From positions 1 to 28,331 of the forward strand of contig JABWCP010000035.1 of NCBI GenBank assembly GCA_013360215.1: a DNA stretch of 28,331 nt. The letters run 5' to 3'. Shown in pieces: positions 15,383 through 22,749 of the stretch. The position numbers were made by a program, and so were the translations under genes. The notes beneath the pieces were generated by a model. The model searched no databases. It saw nothing but the letters and a program-made list of their open reading frames with translations, and had not been told where the DNA came from. How positions within the stretch are numbered: the first letter of the stretch is position 1; each line of letters opens with the position of its first letter. This stretch comes from a bacterium (GTDB lineage: Bacteria; CLD3; SB21).

Positions 15383-16791
15383 GCCACAGGCTCCCCGGGA
15401 TGCGATTGAAATTTACGAATCAGATACCATGTGAAATGGATGATCATGACGGCGTAAAACGGAATGTATTGCCAGAGTTTGATTTCAGGTCGTTCATACC
15501 AATGTGCGCCAAATAACGAGCCGACCAATGTATCGTACGACATAAATACCAAACCGGTAAAAAGCACCCAGGCCGGATTGGGATAAAAACATAAAAAAGG
15601 AATAATCCAAATCACGTACCATGGATGTACGGTCGGACTCACTATGAGGATGGCAGCGATGATCAAAAACGCATAATATATACGGCGTTTTGTCTGTACC
15701 GCATACGATTTGGTAAAATTGATCCCGTACAATATCATAATAAATAAAGTGAGGCTTATTCCTATCGTTAGGCGCGCCGCAAGCCGTGCGGGGTTGTCCG
15801 TAGAAATACCCCAGGCTGTCGTGAGGGATGAATCCAAGCGTGTTTTAAAAAAATTTTCCACGACGGTGTATAACGATGCATTGAATTCCCATGTTTCAGA
15901 AAAAATCTTAAGCGAACCAAACTTAATCGCATCCACATCTGAATAACCAGTATATAATAATAATACCGTACCTGCAAAGATCGCCGTTATGGCTAATACA
16001 TTTTTCCACCGCGAACGTATATCTTCCATAAATGGGAGCAAGGGCAGTGTGAGATATTTGGTGCAGAAGGACAAAGCTAACGGCAGAGCGGATAAAATCG
16101 TTTTTTCACGCAGGGAAAACCAAAACGCAAGGAGCATAAAAAATATACCGATGGCGTCCATGTGCCCGTTGCCTGAAAATTCAATGATCGCCAGAGGATT
16201 CCATGCATATACCGCGATCCAACCCAACGGTAACTCGAAGTGACGGAGCAACGCCATGATGAGAAAAATAATGCCGATATCAAACAACAGAACCATCAGC
16301 TTCATTGCAAGAACGGACTCGGATATCCAGGATGTAATGCGAAATAAAACCTGTGCCGCCGGAGGATAAATGGTTTGTAATTCTTTATGATTGATTTGGG
16401 GGTAAATCACACTATCGCGAATGCCATACAGATTTCCCGACTCCGGCGCATAAGCGTAAGGGTTAACGGCGTGATTAGATACACGGCCGTCCCAAATATA
16501 GCGGTATATATCGTCCGACAAAACCGGATCGGAAAATAGCAATGTCAATCGAAACACGATCGCCGTTCCAATAATCCACTCCGGTGAAAAAAAAGTTTTA
16601 CCCCAATAAAAGCGCACATACAACACCGTCAGCAGGTAAATTCCGAATGCGATGCCGAAATGCCAATAAAGCGACTCGAAGTCATTGCGTAATGAAGTGA
16701 TGCCCGAAATGCGAACCATGCAAAATTCGATCGCGGCGGCAAAAATAAAAAGTAACGGAAAAGTAAAACGGGATAAAAACGAGGATAACAT
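15379..16791 (-). CDS. Polytopic membrane glycosyltransferase (GT87/mannosyltransferase-like)
   Basis: A 470-residue protein with about ten membrane segments of the GT-C type, which use polyprenyl-phosphate sugars. Seen: the acidic loop motif LSDDIYRYIWDGR with a double Asp at 93-94 after the second or third segment, the downstream loop motif NPYAYAP and the TIYPPAAQ motif, and conserved AWNPLAIIEFSGNGHMDA. The pattern matches bacterial alpha-mannosyltransferase-like proteins. The frame is open back to 16968, but that extension is hydrophilic, lacks similarity and would overlap rqcH; the Met at 16791 starts directly before the first membrane segment. First gene of an operon with the phosphatase, linked by an ATGA overlap. 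The acceptor is unknown. Confidence 0.8.
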   Translation of the reverse strand: MLSSFLSRFTFPLLFIFAAAIEFCMVRISGITSLRNDFESLYWHFGIAFGIYLLTVLYVRFYWGKTFFSPEWIIGTAIVFRLTLLFSDPVLSDDIYRYIWDGRVSNHAVNPYAYAPESGNLYGIRDSVIYPQINHKELQTIYPPAAQVLFRITSWISESVLAMKLMVLLFDIGIIFLIMALLRHFELPLGWIAVYAWNPLAIIEFSGNGHMDAIGIFFMLLAFWFSLREKTILSALPLALSFCTKYLTLPLLPFMEDIRSRWKNVLAITAIFAGTVLLLYTGYSDVDAIKFGSLKIFSETWEFNASLYTVVENFFKTRLDSSLTTAWGISTDNPARLAARLTIGISLTLFIMILYGINFTKSYAVQTKRRIYYAFLIIAAILIVSPTVHPWYVIWIIPFLCFYPNPAWVLFTGLVFMSYDTLVGSLFGAHWYERPEIKLWQYIPFYAVMIIHFTWYLIRKFQSHPGEPVA

Positions 16792-16875
16792 AAAGGCGTT
16801 GTCTTCTAAGGCAAGAGGTTGTAATTTGTCGGGCAATTTAAGAAACAGACTCCGAAAGGCAAATAGTAAATTCCC

Positions 16876-18537
16876 ATGATCAGCAATCACCACAGCATCG
16901 CACGTTGGGTCATGGAAGCACGCTCCGTATTGGTATCCGCGCGTATCATGGAGATTTTTTGTCAGCAAAAAAATCTTTTACAGATCGGATTGGTTACACC
17001 TTCCCGTCAGTCATTGGTTTTGGAAATATACTGCGACCGTCAACCGTATATCGTTTGGCGTTCTAGTTATTCGCGCAAAAACAAAAATTCGATGGATCTT
17101 TTTCCAATGATGATTGGTCTTCACATCCGCGACATTGTCATGGACAATACCGACCGACGGGTGATTCTATCCTTTGAAAATGGTTGTCGTTTGGTAGCAC
17201 AATTCTATGGATCGGCGAATGTGTGGGCGACGGATGCATCGGGTGTAATAACCGGATCGTTTAAAAATGAGCGCGCGGTGCACGAATCGTCCATGAAAAT
17301 AGAGCCGGGTGGGGCAGATATGCGGCGGTACACGCAGGATGCCGTGGATGTGTTTGAAAGTGTGGCGCTTTTCCGTGAAGCGTTATCCGGCGGATTTGGA
17401 CATTTGAATAAAATTCTGACGCTTGAGTTTTTGCACGCTGCATCATTAAGCGATATAACAACGGCACGCGAAGCATGGCGAAACTTTATCAATGCGATCT
17501 ATGACGGTGCGCCGCGTATTTATACCGACCATGGCGATTTGAAGTATTTTTCATTGTTGCCGCTGACGCATCACCTGGGGCGAAACCCGCATTGGAAAGA
17601 AGAATTATTTACGTCAGTTAATGATGCGTTCTTAGCCTATGTCCAGTTGCGCTTCTTTGCTGAACGTCTTCAGAAAAAACGAGAAGATCTGCTTCGCGCG
17701 AGCCGCCAGCGGATTAAGAAAAACGAACATTTGATCATGGCGCTGCAAGAAGATGCCGAAAAGGCTGCGACGTTTGCGGCGTACGAACAAAAAGCGCATC
17801 TTTTGAATATTCATTTGCGTGACGTGCATCGGGGAATGGATAAAATAGTCGTTACCGATGTGTATGATGAGGCGCAAAATGAAATCGAAATAAAGCTCGA
17901 TCCGATTTTATCGCCGCAAGCCAATGTTGAAAAATACTTTGCGCAATCCAAAAAACTCAAACAGTCTGTGGTGAAAATCGCCGAACGCATCCTTACGATC
18001 GGGAAAGAAAATGATACTTTACGGCAAATCGAAGCGCAATTTGCCGATGCGCATGCGATAGATCGAAAAGCGTTAGAAAAAAAATACGATGAATTTGTAC
18101 GTAACGGTTGGATCAAAAAAACAGAATCCTCCAAACCGACGCGCGCCGCGGATCAGGAAATGCCCGTTTTTCGCGAATTTCGGGTGCATGGCAACTGGCG
18201 GGTTTTTGTCGGACAGAATGATATTAAAAACGACGCACTGACGTTTCGTTTCGCAAAAAAAGATGACTTATGGTTTCACGCGCGGGGCGTGGCGGGTTCG
18301 CATGTCGTACTCAAACGCGACGGACGCTCGGATAATCCGGGCCAACGTGCAATCGAAGCCGCCGCTCAGATTGCTGCGTTTTTCAGCAAAGCCAAAACGT
18401 CATCGCTGGTGCCGGTCGCGTACACGGAACGAAAATATCTTCGCAAACCCAAAGGCGCCAAACCCGGTATGGTTGTGCTTGAACGGGAAGAAGTTTTAAT
18501 GGTGCCGCCGGTGGAGCCCCGCGAAATAGCCGTCTGA
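16876..18537 (+). CDS. rqcH: RqcH / NFACT-family ribosome quality-control factor
   Basis: In bacteria RqcH binds split 50S subunits with stalled peptidyl-tRNA and adds C-terminal alanine tails that mark the chain for degradation. This 553-residue protein has the usual order: NFACT-N (about 5-190), with the Asp-Arg pair at 93-94 (NTDRRVILSF) that corresponds to residues needed for tailing, and the GSANVWATD strand. Helix-hairpin and coiled-coil regions (about 265-400) follow, and then the C-terminal NFACT-R domain (about 430-545) with FREFRVHGNWRVFVG, DDLWFHARGVAGSHVVL and YLRKPKGAKPGMVVL. All signature blocks are present. Older names are FbpA or fibronectin-binding protein. Transcribed divergently from the glycosyltransferase, with 84 bases between starts. 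No Shine-Dalgarno site is obvious. Confidence 0.88.
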   Translation: MISNHHSIARWVMEARSVLVSARIMEIFCQQKNLLQIGLVTPSRQSLVLEIYCDRQPYIVWRSSYSRKNKNSMDLFPMMIGLHIRDIVMDNTDRRVILSFENGCRLVAQFYGSANVWATDASGVITGSFKNERAVHESSMKIEPGGADMRRYTQDAVDVFESVALFREALSGGFGHLNKILTLEFLHAASLSDITTAREAWRNFINAIYDGAPRIYTDHGDLKYFSLLPLTHHLGRNPHWKEELFTSVNDAFLAYVQLRFFAERLQKKREDLLRASRQRIKKNEHLIMALQEDAEKAATFAAYEQKAHLLNIHLRDVHRGMDKIVVTDVYDEAQNEIEIKLDPILSPQANVEKYFAQSKKLKQSVVKIAERILTIGKENDTLRQIEAQFADAHAIDRKALEKKYDEFVRNGWIKKTESSKPTRAADQEMPVFREFRVHGNWRVFVGQNDIKNDALTFRFAKKDDLWFHARGVAGSHVVLKRDGRSDNPGQRAIEAAAQIAAFFSKAKTSSLVPVAYTERKYLRKPKGAKPGMVVLEREEVLMVPPVEPREIAV

Positions 18538-18809
18538 TTTATGGCGGCCTAAGCGAATATTTTTTTGTAAAATCTCTGTTAGTTTTATTCCTCCGATTGT
18601 ATTAAATTGAAGTGCTTCTTTAAAAGACCACAAGCCTGCTATGCAGCGCGTTATTCAAATATTTCCCGATCAGCCGTCACCCCTATCTAGCGACGCTATT
18701 AAAAAATACGTGCGTTGCTGCACCGTCGCGTTTTTTAGTCGCGGTAAGTTGCGGTATGTTTGTCCGCATACCGACGGGGTTTATTACATTTTACAGTGGA
18801 GAAATATCT

Positions 18810-19697
18810 ATGAGTGAAATTCACATTGATGCTTTGTTGCCGGCGGAGATGGCTACACGCGCCGAATATCTCGGTGTACGAAAAGCTGAAATGCCGGCTT
18901 TAAAAATGTTTACCTTGGCCATCATGGCCGGGGCGTTTATTTCGTTGGGGGCGATCTTTGCAACGACAGTCTCTGCCGGTGGTGTGGCAATCACGGCGCC
19001 GGACGGAGCGACTTCGCTTAGTACCGGACTGCCTTACGGCGTCACACGGTTATTGGCCGGGTTTGTTTTTTGTCTCGGCCTGATTCTGGTTGTCGTTGGC
19101 GGGGCTGAACTTTTTACCGGAAACAATCTCATCGTCATGGCGTGGGCCAGCCGCAAAGTGACGTCGTACGCACTGTTGCGCAATTGGGTGATCGTATATG
19201 CGGGAAACCTTATCGGCGCATTGGGTACGGCCGTTCTCATGTTGTGGAGCCGCCAATATACCTTTGGTTCCAACAGCATCGGTCTATCGGCTTTTAAAAT
19301 CGCCGCCGGGAAATGCAGTTTGGAATTTTGGCAAGCGATGGTATTGGGCATTTTGTGCAACGCGCTGGTCTGCCTTGCGGTGTGGCTCACTTATAGCGCG
19401 CGCAGTACGATGGATAAAATTGCGGCCATTATTTTTCCGGTTACGGCTTTTGTCGCAGCGGGTTTTGAACACAGCATCGCTAATATGTATTTTGTTCCCT
19501 ATGTGCTTTTGATTCAAACATTCGATCCGTCCTATGTCGCAAGCATTTCGGATAAAATGCCGGGCATGTACAATCTCAATTGGCCGAATTTTATTACGAA
19601 TAACCTCATACCGGTGACGATCGGCAATGTGATCGGGGGAGCTGTTTTAGTTGCGGCGGTGTATTGGTCGGTTTTTTTACGTAATAAAGATAAGTAA
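18810..19697 (+). CDS. Formate/nitrite-family (FNT) channel
   Basis: A 295-residue inner-membrane channel of the FocA/NirC family, which forms pentamers and passes formate, nitrite or related small anions. Six membrane segments are visible, with the family's blocks LAIMAGAFISLGAIF, GLILVVVGGAELFTGNN, RNWVIVYAGNLIGAL, GILCNALVCLAVWL, AGFEHSIANMYFVP (central His) and IPVTIGNVIGGAVLV. The reading frame begins at 18756, but GTGGAGA nine bases before the ATG at 18810 marks the start, and MSEIHIDALLP fits FocA N-termini. The substrate cannot be decided from these motifs, and no pyruvate formate-lyase or nitrite reductase gene is nearby. A Lrp-like RAM protein follows after 68 bases. Confidence 0.9.
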   Translation: MSEIHIDALLPAEMATRAEYLGVRKAEMPALKMFTLAIMAGAFISLGAIFATTVSAGGVAITAPDGATSLSTGLPYGVTRLLAGFVFCLGLILVVVGGAELFTGNNLIVMAWASRKVTSYALLRNWVIVYAGNLIGALGTAVLMLWSRQYTFGSNSIGLSAFKIAAGKCSLEFWQAMVLGILCNALVCLAVWLTYSARSTMDKIAAIIFPVTAFVAAGFEHSIANMYFVPYVLLIQTFDPSYVASISDKMPGMYNLNWPNFITNNLIPVTIGNVIGGAVLVAAVYWSVFLRNKDK

Positions 19698-19765
19698 ATC
19701 GGTTGGCTTAAAGGGAACCATCGCGCTTATCGTGATGCTACCCATTCAAATCGTAAGGAGTATGT

Positions 19766-19996
19766 ATGAAAGCGTATGTTCTCATCAAAATAAAATCCGG
19801 CGAAGTCAAAGATGTAGTACGTCAGCTTCGCCGAATCGAAGGCGTGATGGAAGCGCATATGACCTTTGGTCCGTATGATGCCGTGGCTGCCGTGGAATCG
19901 CAGGACATCGCACGACTTGGCGCTATTACCGCGACGGCAATACAACCGATACCGGGTGTCGAACAAACGTTAACGTGTATTGCCGTGGATGTGTAA
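19766..19996 (+). CDS. Stand-alone Lrp/AsnC ligand-binding (RAM) domain protein
   Basis: A 76-residue protein consisting of only the alpha-beta sandwich RAM domain that senses amino acids in Lrp/AsnC regulators. Seen: AYVLIKIKSGEVKDVVRQL, then IEGVMEAHMTFGPYDAVAAVES and a final strand LTCIAVDV. The typical G-x-x-D ligand-side motif (GPYDAVA) is intact. There is no helix-turn-helix. Such proteins form dimers or octamers and may modulate partner proteins or bind ligands. GTAAGGAG six bases before the ATG is an excellent ribosome site. Transcription may run on from the FNT channel gene. The role is not known. Confidence 0.85.
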   Translation: MKAYVLIKIKSGEVKDVVRQLRRIEGVMEAHMTFGPYDAVAAVESQDIARLGAITATAIQPIPGVEQTLTCIAVDV

Positions 19997-20045
19997 ATGA
20001 GACTTATCAGCTAAGCCTTTAGCGTGGGTACAGATGCCGGATTTG

Positions 20046-20092
20046 CATGCAAAAACGAAATTGATAAAATACTCAGTTTTTTCGTGTGCATG
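20046..20092. terminator. Weak inverted repeat between convergent genes, possible terminator
   Basis: CATGCAAAAACGAAA (20046-20060) can pair imperfectly with TTTTTTCGTGTGCATG (20077-20092) across 16 bases. It lies between the converging RAM and VOC genes, with A-runs and T-runs inside the arms, as expected for a weak two-way terminator. Confidence 0.35.
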
Positions 20093-20105
20093 ATCTGATT
20101 TATTA

Positions 20106-20720
20106 TTATTTAAGTTCTGACAAAATAAGTTTTTTCTGTTTAAATGTATTTCTCATTGCCTTTTCTCTTATTTTAGGATCTTCGCTGTTAATAAGATCAA
20201 AATATTCCACGGGTACTACCTGCCACGATAAACCGTATTTGTCTTTGCACCAGCCGCAAGATCCTTCTTCTCCGCCGTTGGTAGTCAACGCATTCCAATA
20301 ATAATCTACTTCGGCTTGGTCTTTGCAATTGATAACGAATGAAACCGATTCGTTAAACTTAAAGTATGGGCCTGCGGCTAAAATACTAAATTCTATATCA
20401 CCAATTTCCATAATCGCAGTTTCGAAACCGTCTTGCCCGCCTGGCACATTTTCTTGCGGCGGATTCTTATATTGCCGATAGTCTTTCATTTTGCCGTCTT
20501 TGAAAATGGAAAGGTAATAATCGACAACGGCTTTTGCGTCTTTATCAACCCAAAGGCAAGGTGTTATTTTTTGTGTTTTCATAGAGTGTTCGCTTGTTAA
20601 AATTTTGTTATCAGCGGAATCAATTTTACTTATAGGACTTGAATTCGGTTGCGGATTTCCGCAACTCAGGGTATTAACAATTAATAAAGCAATCCCAATT
20701 TTAAGTCCATGCTTTTTCAT
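20106..20720 (-). CDS. PhnB-like VOC-fold protein carrying a lipoprotein signal
   Basis: This 204-residue protein has an N-terminal signal peptide with lipobox TLSC (Cys20), a linker rich in Pro/Ser/Asn, and from residue 47 (MKTQKITPCLWVDKDAKAV) a complete PhnB/3-demethylubiquinone-methyltransferase-like glyoxalase-fold domain. This domain is normally cytoplasmic and often found beside AHSA1/ArsR genes. Blocks seen: YYLSIFKDGK, IEFSILAAGP, FVINCKDQAEVDYYWNAL, GEEGSCGWCKDKYGLSWQVVP. Ordinary members begin where residue 47 begins, so the signal is an added 46 residues. It starts five bases after the AHSA1 stop and is the last gene of the five-gene operon. If the signal works, the domain is displayed outside the cytoplasm; an alternative start at 20582 would give the cytoplasmic form. 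Confidence 0.82.
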   Translation of the reverse strand: MKKHGLKIGIALLIVNTLSCGNPQPNSSPISKIDSADNKILTSEHSMKTQKITPCLWVDKDAKAVVDYYLSIFKDGKMKDYRQYKNPPQENVPGGQDGFETAIMEIGDIEFSILAAGPYFKFNESVSFVINCKDQAEVDYYWNALTTNGGEEGSCGWCKDKYGLSWQVVPVEYFDLINSEDPKIREKAMRNTFKQKKLILSELK

Positions 20721-20725
20721 ATACG

Positions 20726-21220
20726 TTATTTTTTTAAATTTGATAATAAGTTTGATAATTCGTTTAATGTCATAGTGAAACCTTCTTTGAAGCCCATCTC
20801 TATCATTTGTTCCATGCGTTCGAGCGAATCGTTTTGAATTGTAATGCTGACTTTGGTTGTTTCTTTATTTTCGCTGAAATTCAAATTCCAATTTGAGCCC
20901 GGCAAAAAAGAGTTTTCATCTTTATCTGCAAAAACACTGAAAAACTTGAAATTGGTTTTGGGGCTAATGGAAGTATAATCCTGAATATGCCAGTTTTCTT
21001 GTCCTTCCGGGCTTACCATAGCATAAAATCGGCGCCCTCCTACTTTGAAGTTCATATACTTTGTTTTTGAAGCGTAAGGTTTCGGCGCCCACCATTGGTC
21101 AAGAATTTCTTTCTTTGTAAAGGCGTCCCAAACAAGTGAAAGCTCAGCATCAAATTCTTTTTCCACGAATACAGTTTTGGTTGATTTGTCAACCTTAAAG
21201 TCAAATTGCAAATTATTCAT
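20726..21220 (-). CDS. SRPBCC/AHSA1-domain protein 1
   Basis: This 164-residue START-like domain protein of the AHSA1 group forms a hydrophobic pocket and is small, soluble and cytoplasmic. Typical blocks: [56 protein letters not shown], and the closing [21 protein letters not shown]. Paralog of the gene at 21534. Its ATG overlaps the ArsR stop by four bases (ATGA), so translation is coupled. In many bacteria ArsR-AHSA1 pairs occur together; a ligand has rarely been found, and none can be assigned here. Confidence 0.9.
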   Translation of the reverse strand: MNNLQFDFKVDKSTKTVFVEKEFDAELSLVWDAFTKKEILDQWWAPKPYASKTKYMNFKVGGRRFYAMVSPEGQENWHIQDYTSISPKTNFKFFSVFADKDENSFLPGSNWNLNFSENKETTKVSITIQNDSLERMEQMIEMGFKEGFTMTLNELSNLLSNLKK

Positions 21221-21537
21221 TTTCTTTTCCTTTTCATGGTTGAGAGTAGATTATCAAGTTGACTAAACCGGCTTTCCCATATTTTTCGATATTGTTCCAG
21301 CCAATCGTCAATTTCTTTCATTTTTTCGATTTCCAAAGAGTAGAAAATTTCTCTTCCTTTGTATTCTTGTTTTACCAGTTCGCATTCGGTTAATATCCGC
21401 AGGTGTTTGGAAACGGCCTGGCGTGTCGAATTAAAATTTTCCGCAATAGCATTGGGTGTCATCGCTTGCAGCGCGATGAGGCCGATGATGGCTCTTCGGG
21501 TCGGGTCGGCAATAGCCTGAAATACATCGCGTCTCAT
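21217..21537 (-). CDS. ArsR-family winged-helix repressor
   Basis: A 106-residue regulator. Seen: [17 protein letters not shown] at the N-terminus, a recognition helix region [20 protein letters not shown] (residues 36-55), and the wing [12 protein letters not shown], followed by a C-terminal dimerisation helix with a Trp-rich end. No metal-binding CxC motif is present, so it belongs to the non-metal subgroup that accompanies AHSA1 proteins. It overlaps both neighbours by four bases (ATGA at 21534-21537 and 21217-21220). It probably represses its own operon through the GCAAC-N6-GTTGC element at 22475-22490. Confidence 0.92.
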   Translation of the reverse strand: MRRDVFQAIADPTRRAIIGLIALQAMTPNAIAENFNSTRQAVSKHLRILTECELVKQEYKGREIFYSLEIEKMKEIDDWLEQYRKIWESRFSQLDNLLSTMKRKRK

Positions 21538-22031
21538 AGGTTTTTCTTATTCATTAATTGAGTTAATTGTTCGAGGCACAGAGTAATACCTTGTTCGAAG
21601 CCCATTTCAACCAGTTTATGAATGTCCGCTTCGGAGGCATAGGTGGTTTTGAACTCGACTTTGGTTCCGCTTTCCGTTTTAGTGAAAGCGATTCTTCCTT
21701 TTGAAATGGGAAGTTCGCCATTCAAATTACCATTTTCATCGCAAAAAAAGTCTTCCATGTCAATGAAGTGGTGAAGATCAATCGAAATATAATTCATGCG
21801 CCCCCAATGCTTCTGATTGTCGGGGCCTACCATGGCATACAGCCAATACCCTCCGGGTTTAAAAAGCATTGTTTTGGTTTCGGCTCTCCATGGAGAAGGT
21901 CCCCACCACTGATCCAATAATTCTTTCTCTGAAAAGGCGCGCCAGACATTAGGTAATGGGGCATTAAATTCTTTTGTTACGAGGATGAATTTTTCTTTCA
22001 GGTTTTTAATTACGTTGACAGGATTACTCAT
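21534..22031 (-). CDS. SRPBCC/AHSA1-domain protein 2
   Basis: This 165-residue START-like protein is a paralog of the AHSA1 protein at 20726. Shared blocks: [74 protein letters not shown]. It differs from its paralog in the middle ([18 protein letters not shown]). The ribosome site GGGAG nine bases before the ATG is the strongest of this operon. It lies 34 bases after the DoxX-like gene. The cavity-forming fold is known; the ligand is not. Confidence 0.9.
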   Translation of the reverse strand: MSNPVNVIKNLKEKFILVTKEFNAPLPNVWRAFSEKELLDQWWGPSPWRAETKTMLFKPGGYWLYAMVGPDNQKHWGRMNYISIDLHHFIDMEDFFCDENGNLNGELPISKGRIAFTKTESGTKVEFKTTYASEADIHKLVEMGFEQGITLCLEQLTQLMNKKNL

Positions 22032-22065
22032 AATTACTCCCGGGTTTCTTCGTTGTGAATAAAAA

Positions 22066-22449
22066 TTACTTAATCATGGCTATGTATTTTTCGCGGTTAT
22101 CGTAAATAATAAAGAGGTTGATCGTTAACAATAGAAGCGCGATCGGTAATCCGGAAGGCGCCACGGTAATGTGTGTCATTACAATGCCGATCATCACGGG
22201 GAAAATAATGATAGCGCCGAGCGGCCTGAATTTTGAAATGATAAAAAGAATTCCTCCTATGATTTCAGCCGTAGCCACAAGGGGTAAAAGCCATCCGATT
22301 TCCAAAAACGCGGCAGACTGTTTTACCATCTTTTCAGGTAAATCGGGTGGAACGGGTATGTAATTGAGAAATTTATTCAGCCCGGCGTTGATAAACATCA
22401 ACCCGAACAAGAGACAAACCGCAAAAAATACTTTTGACCTCATATACAT
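22066..22449 (-). CDS. DoxX-like four-helix membrane protein
   Basis: About 127 residues with four membrane segments: an N-terminal segment with the VCLLFGLMFINAGLNKF motif, a central segment LLPLVATAEIIGGILFI, then LGAIIIFPVMIGIVM and LPIALLLLTINLFIIY. The NAGLNKF motif and loop spacing are typical of the DoxX/DoxD-like superfamily, which often sits in small stress operons. The reading frame extends to a TTG at 22467, but ATG codons at 22449 and 22443 are better starts; I chose 22449. First gene of the operon, 25 bases after the putative operator. Function unclear. Confidence 0.8.
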   Translation of the reverse strand: MYMRSKVFFAVCLLFGLMFINAGLNKFLNYIPVPPDLPEKMVKQSAAFLEIGWLLPLVATAEIIGGILFIISKFRPLGAIIIFPVMIGIVMTHITVAPSGLPIALLLLTINLFIIYDNREKYIAMIK

Positions 22450-22474
22450 GCTTTCACGTGTGTACAAAAAACGT

Positions 22475-22490
22475 GCAACTTATTGGTTGC
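22475..22490. promoter_or_regulatory. Putative ArsR operator
   Basis: GCAAC (22475-22479) and GTTGC (22486-22490) form a perfect inverted repeat with six bases between. A further GGTTGCGCAA lies at 22510-22519. This sits directly upstream of the DoxX-AHSA1-ArsR operon, where an autorepressor would bind. Confidence 0.55.
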
Positions 22491-22749
22491 AATATAAATG
22501 AAACTATTCGGTTGCGCAAGTTTTTTTTTCAAATAAAGTTGTGAAAAGGATAATCCATTTTCATCGCCTGAGTCAGCGATAGTTTAAAAGCATGTAGTTT
22601 ATACGCTTCTATTGTGTCGTTTCGATTATAGGACGGTATGTCTTGGTATCGGTCATAATGAACGAATTGTATTTAAAAAACTTCTTCGCTTTTATCAGTC
22701 AAAATGCATTAACTTTGTGGGATTATCGTTTACACAAACCTACCTGTTT

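Noticed and set aside
16792-16968. 59-residue N-terminal extension of the membrane glycosyltransferase
   Set aside because: Hydrophilic, not family-like, and overlaps the divergent rqcH start; the Met at 16791 precedes the first membrane segment.
18641-18817. Open frame of 58 codons starting at an ATG in the gap before the FNT gene
   Set aside because: No ribosome site, no recognisable domain, and it overlaps the start of the FNT gene by eight bases.
19720-19745. Hairpin-like CATCGCG...CGTGATG between the FNT and RAM genes
   Set aside because: It has one mismatch and no T-run, so it is unlikely to terminate; the two genes may be co-transcribed.
22563-22580. Inverted repeat ATCGC-N8-GCGAT before pyruvate carboxylase
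   Set aside because: Five-base arms with no T-run; too short to tell from chance.
22612-22749. 46-residue N-terminal extension of pyruvate carboxylase
   Set aside because: Family similarity begins exactly at the Met encoded at 22750; the extension has no family resemblance.
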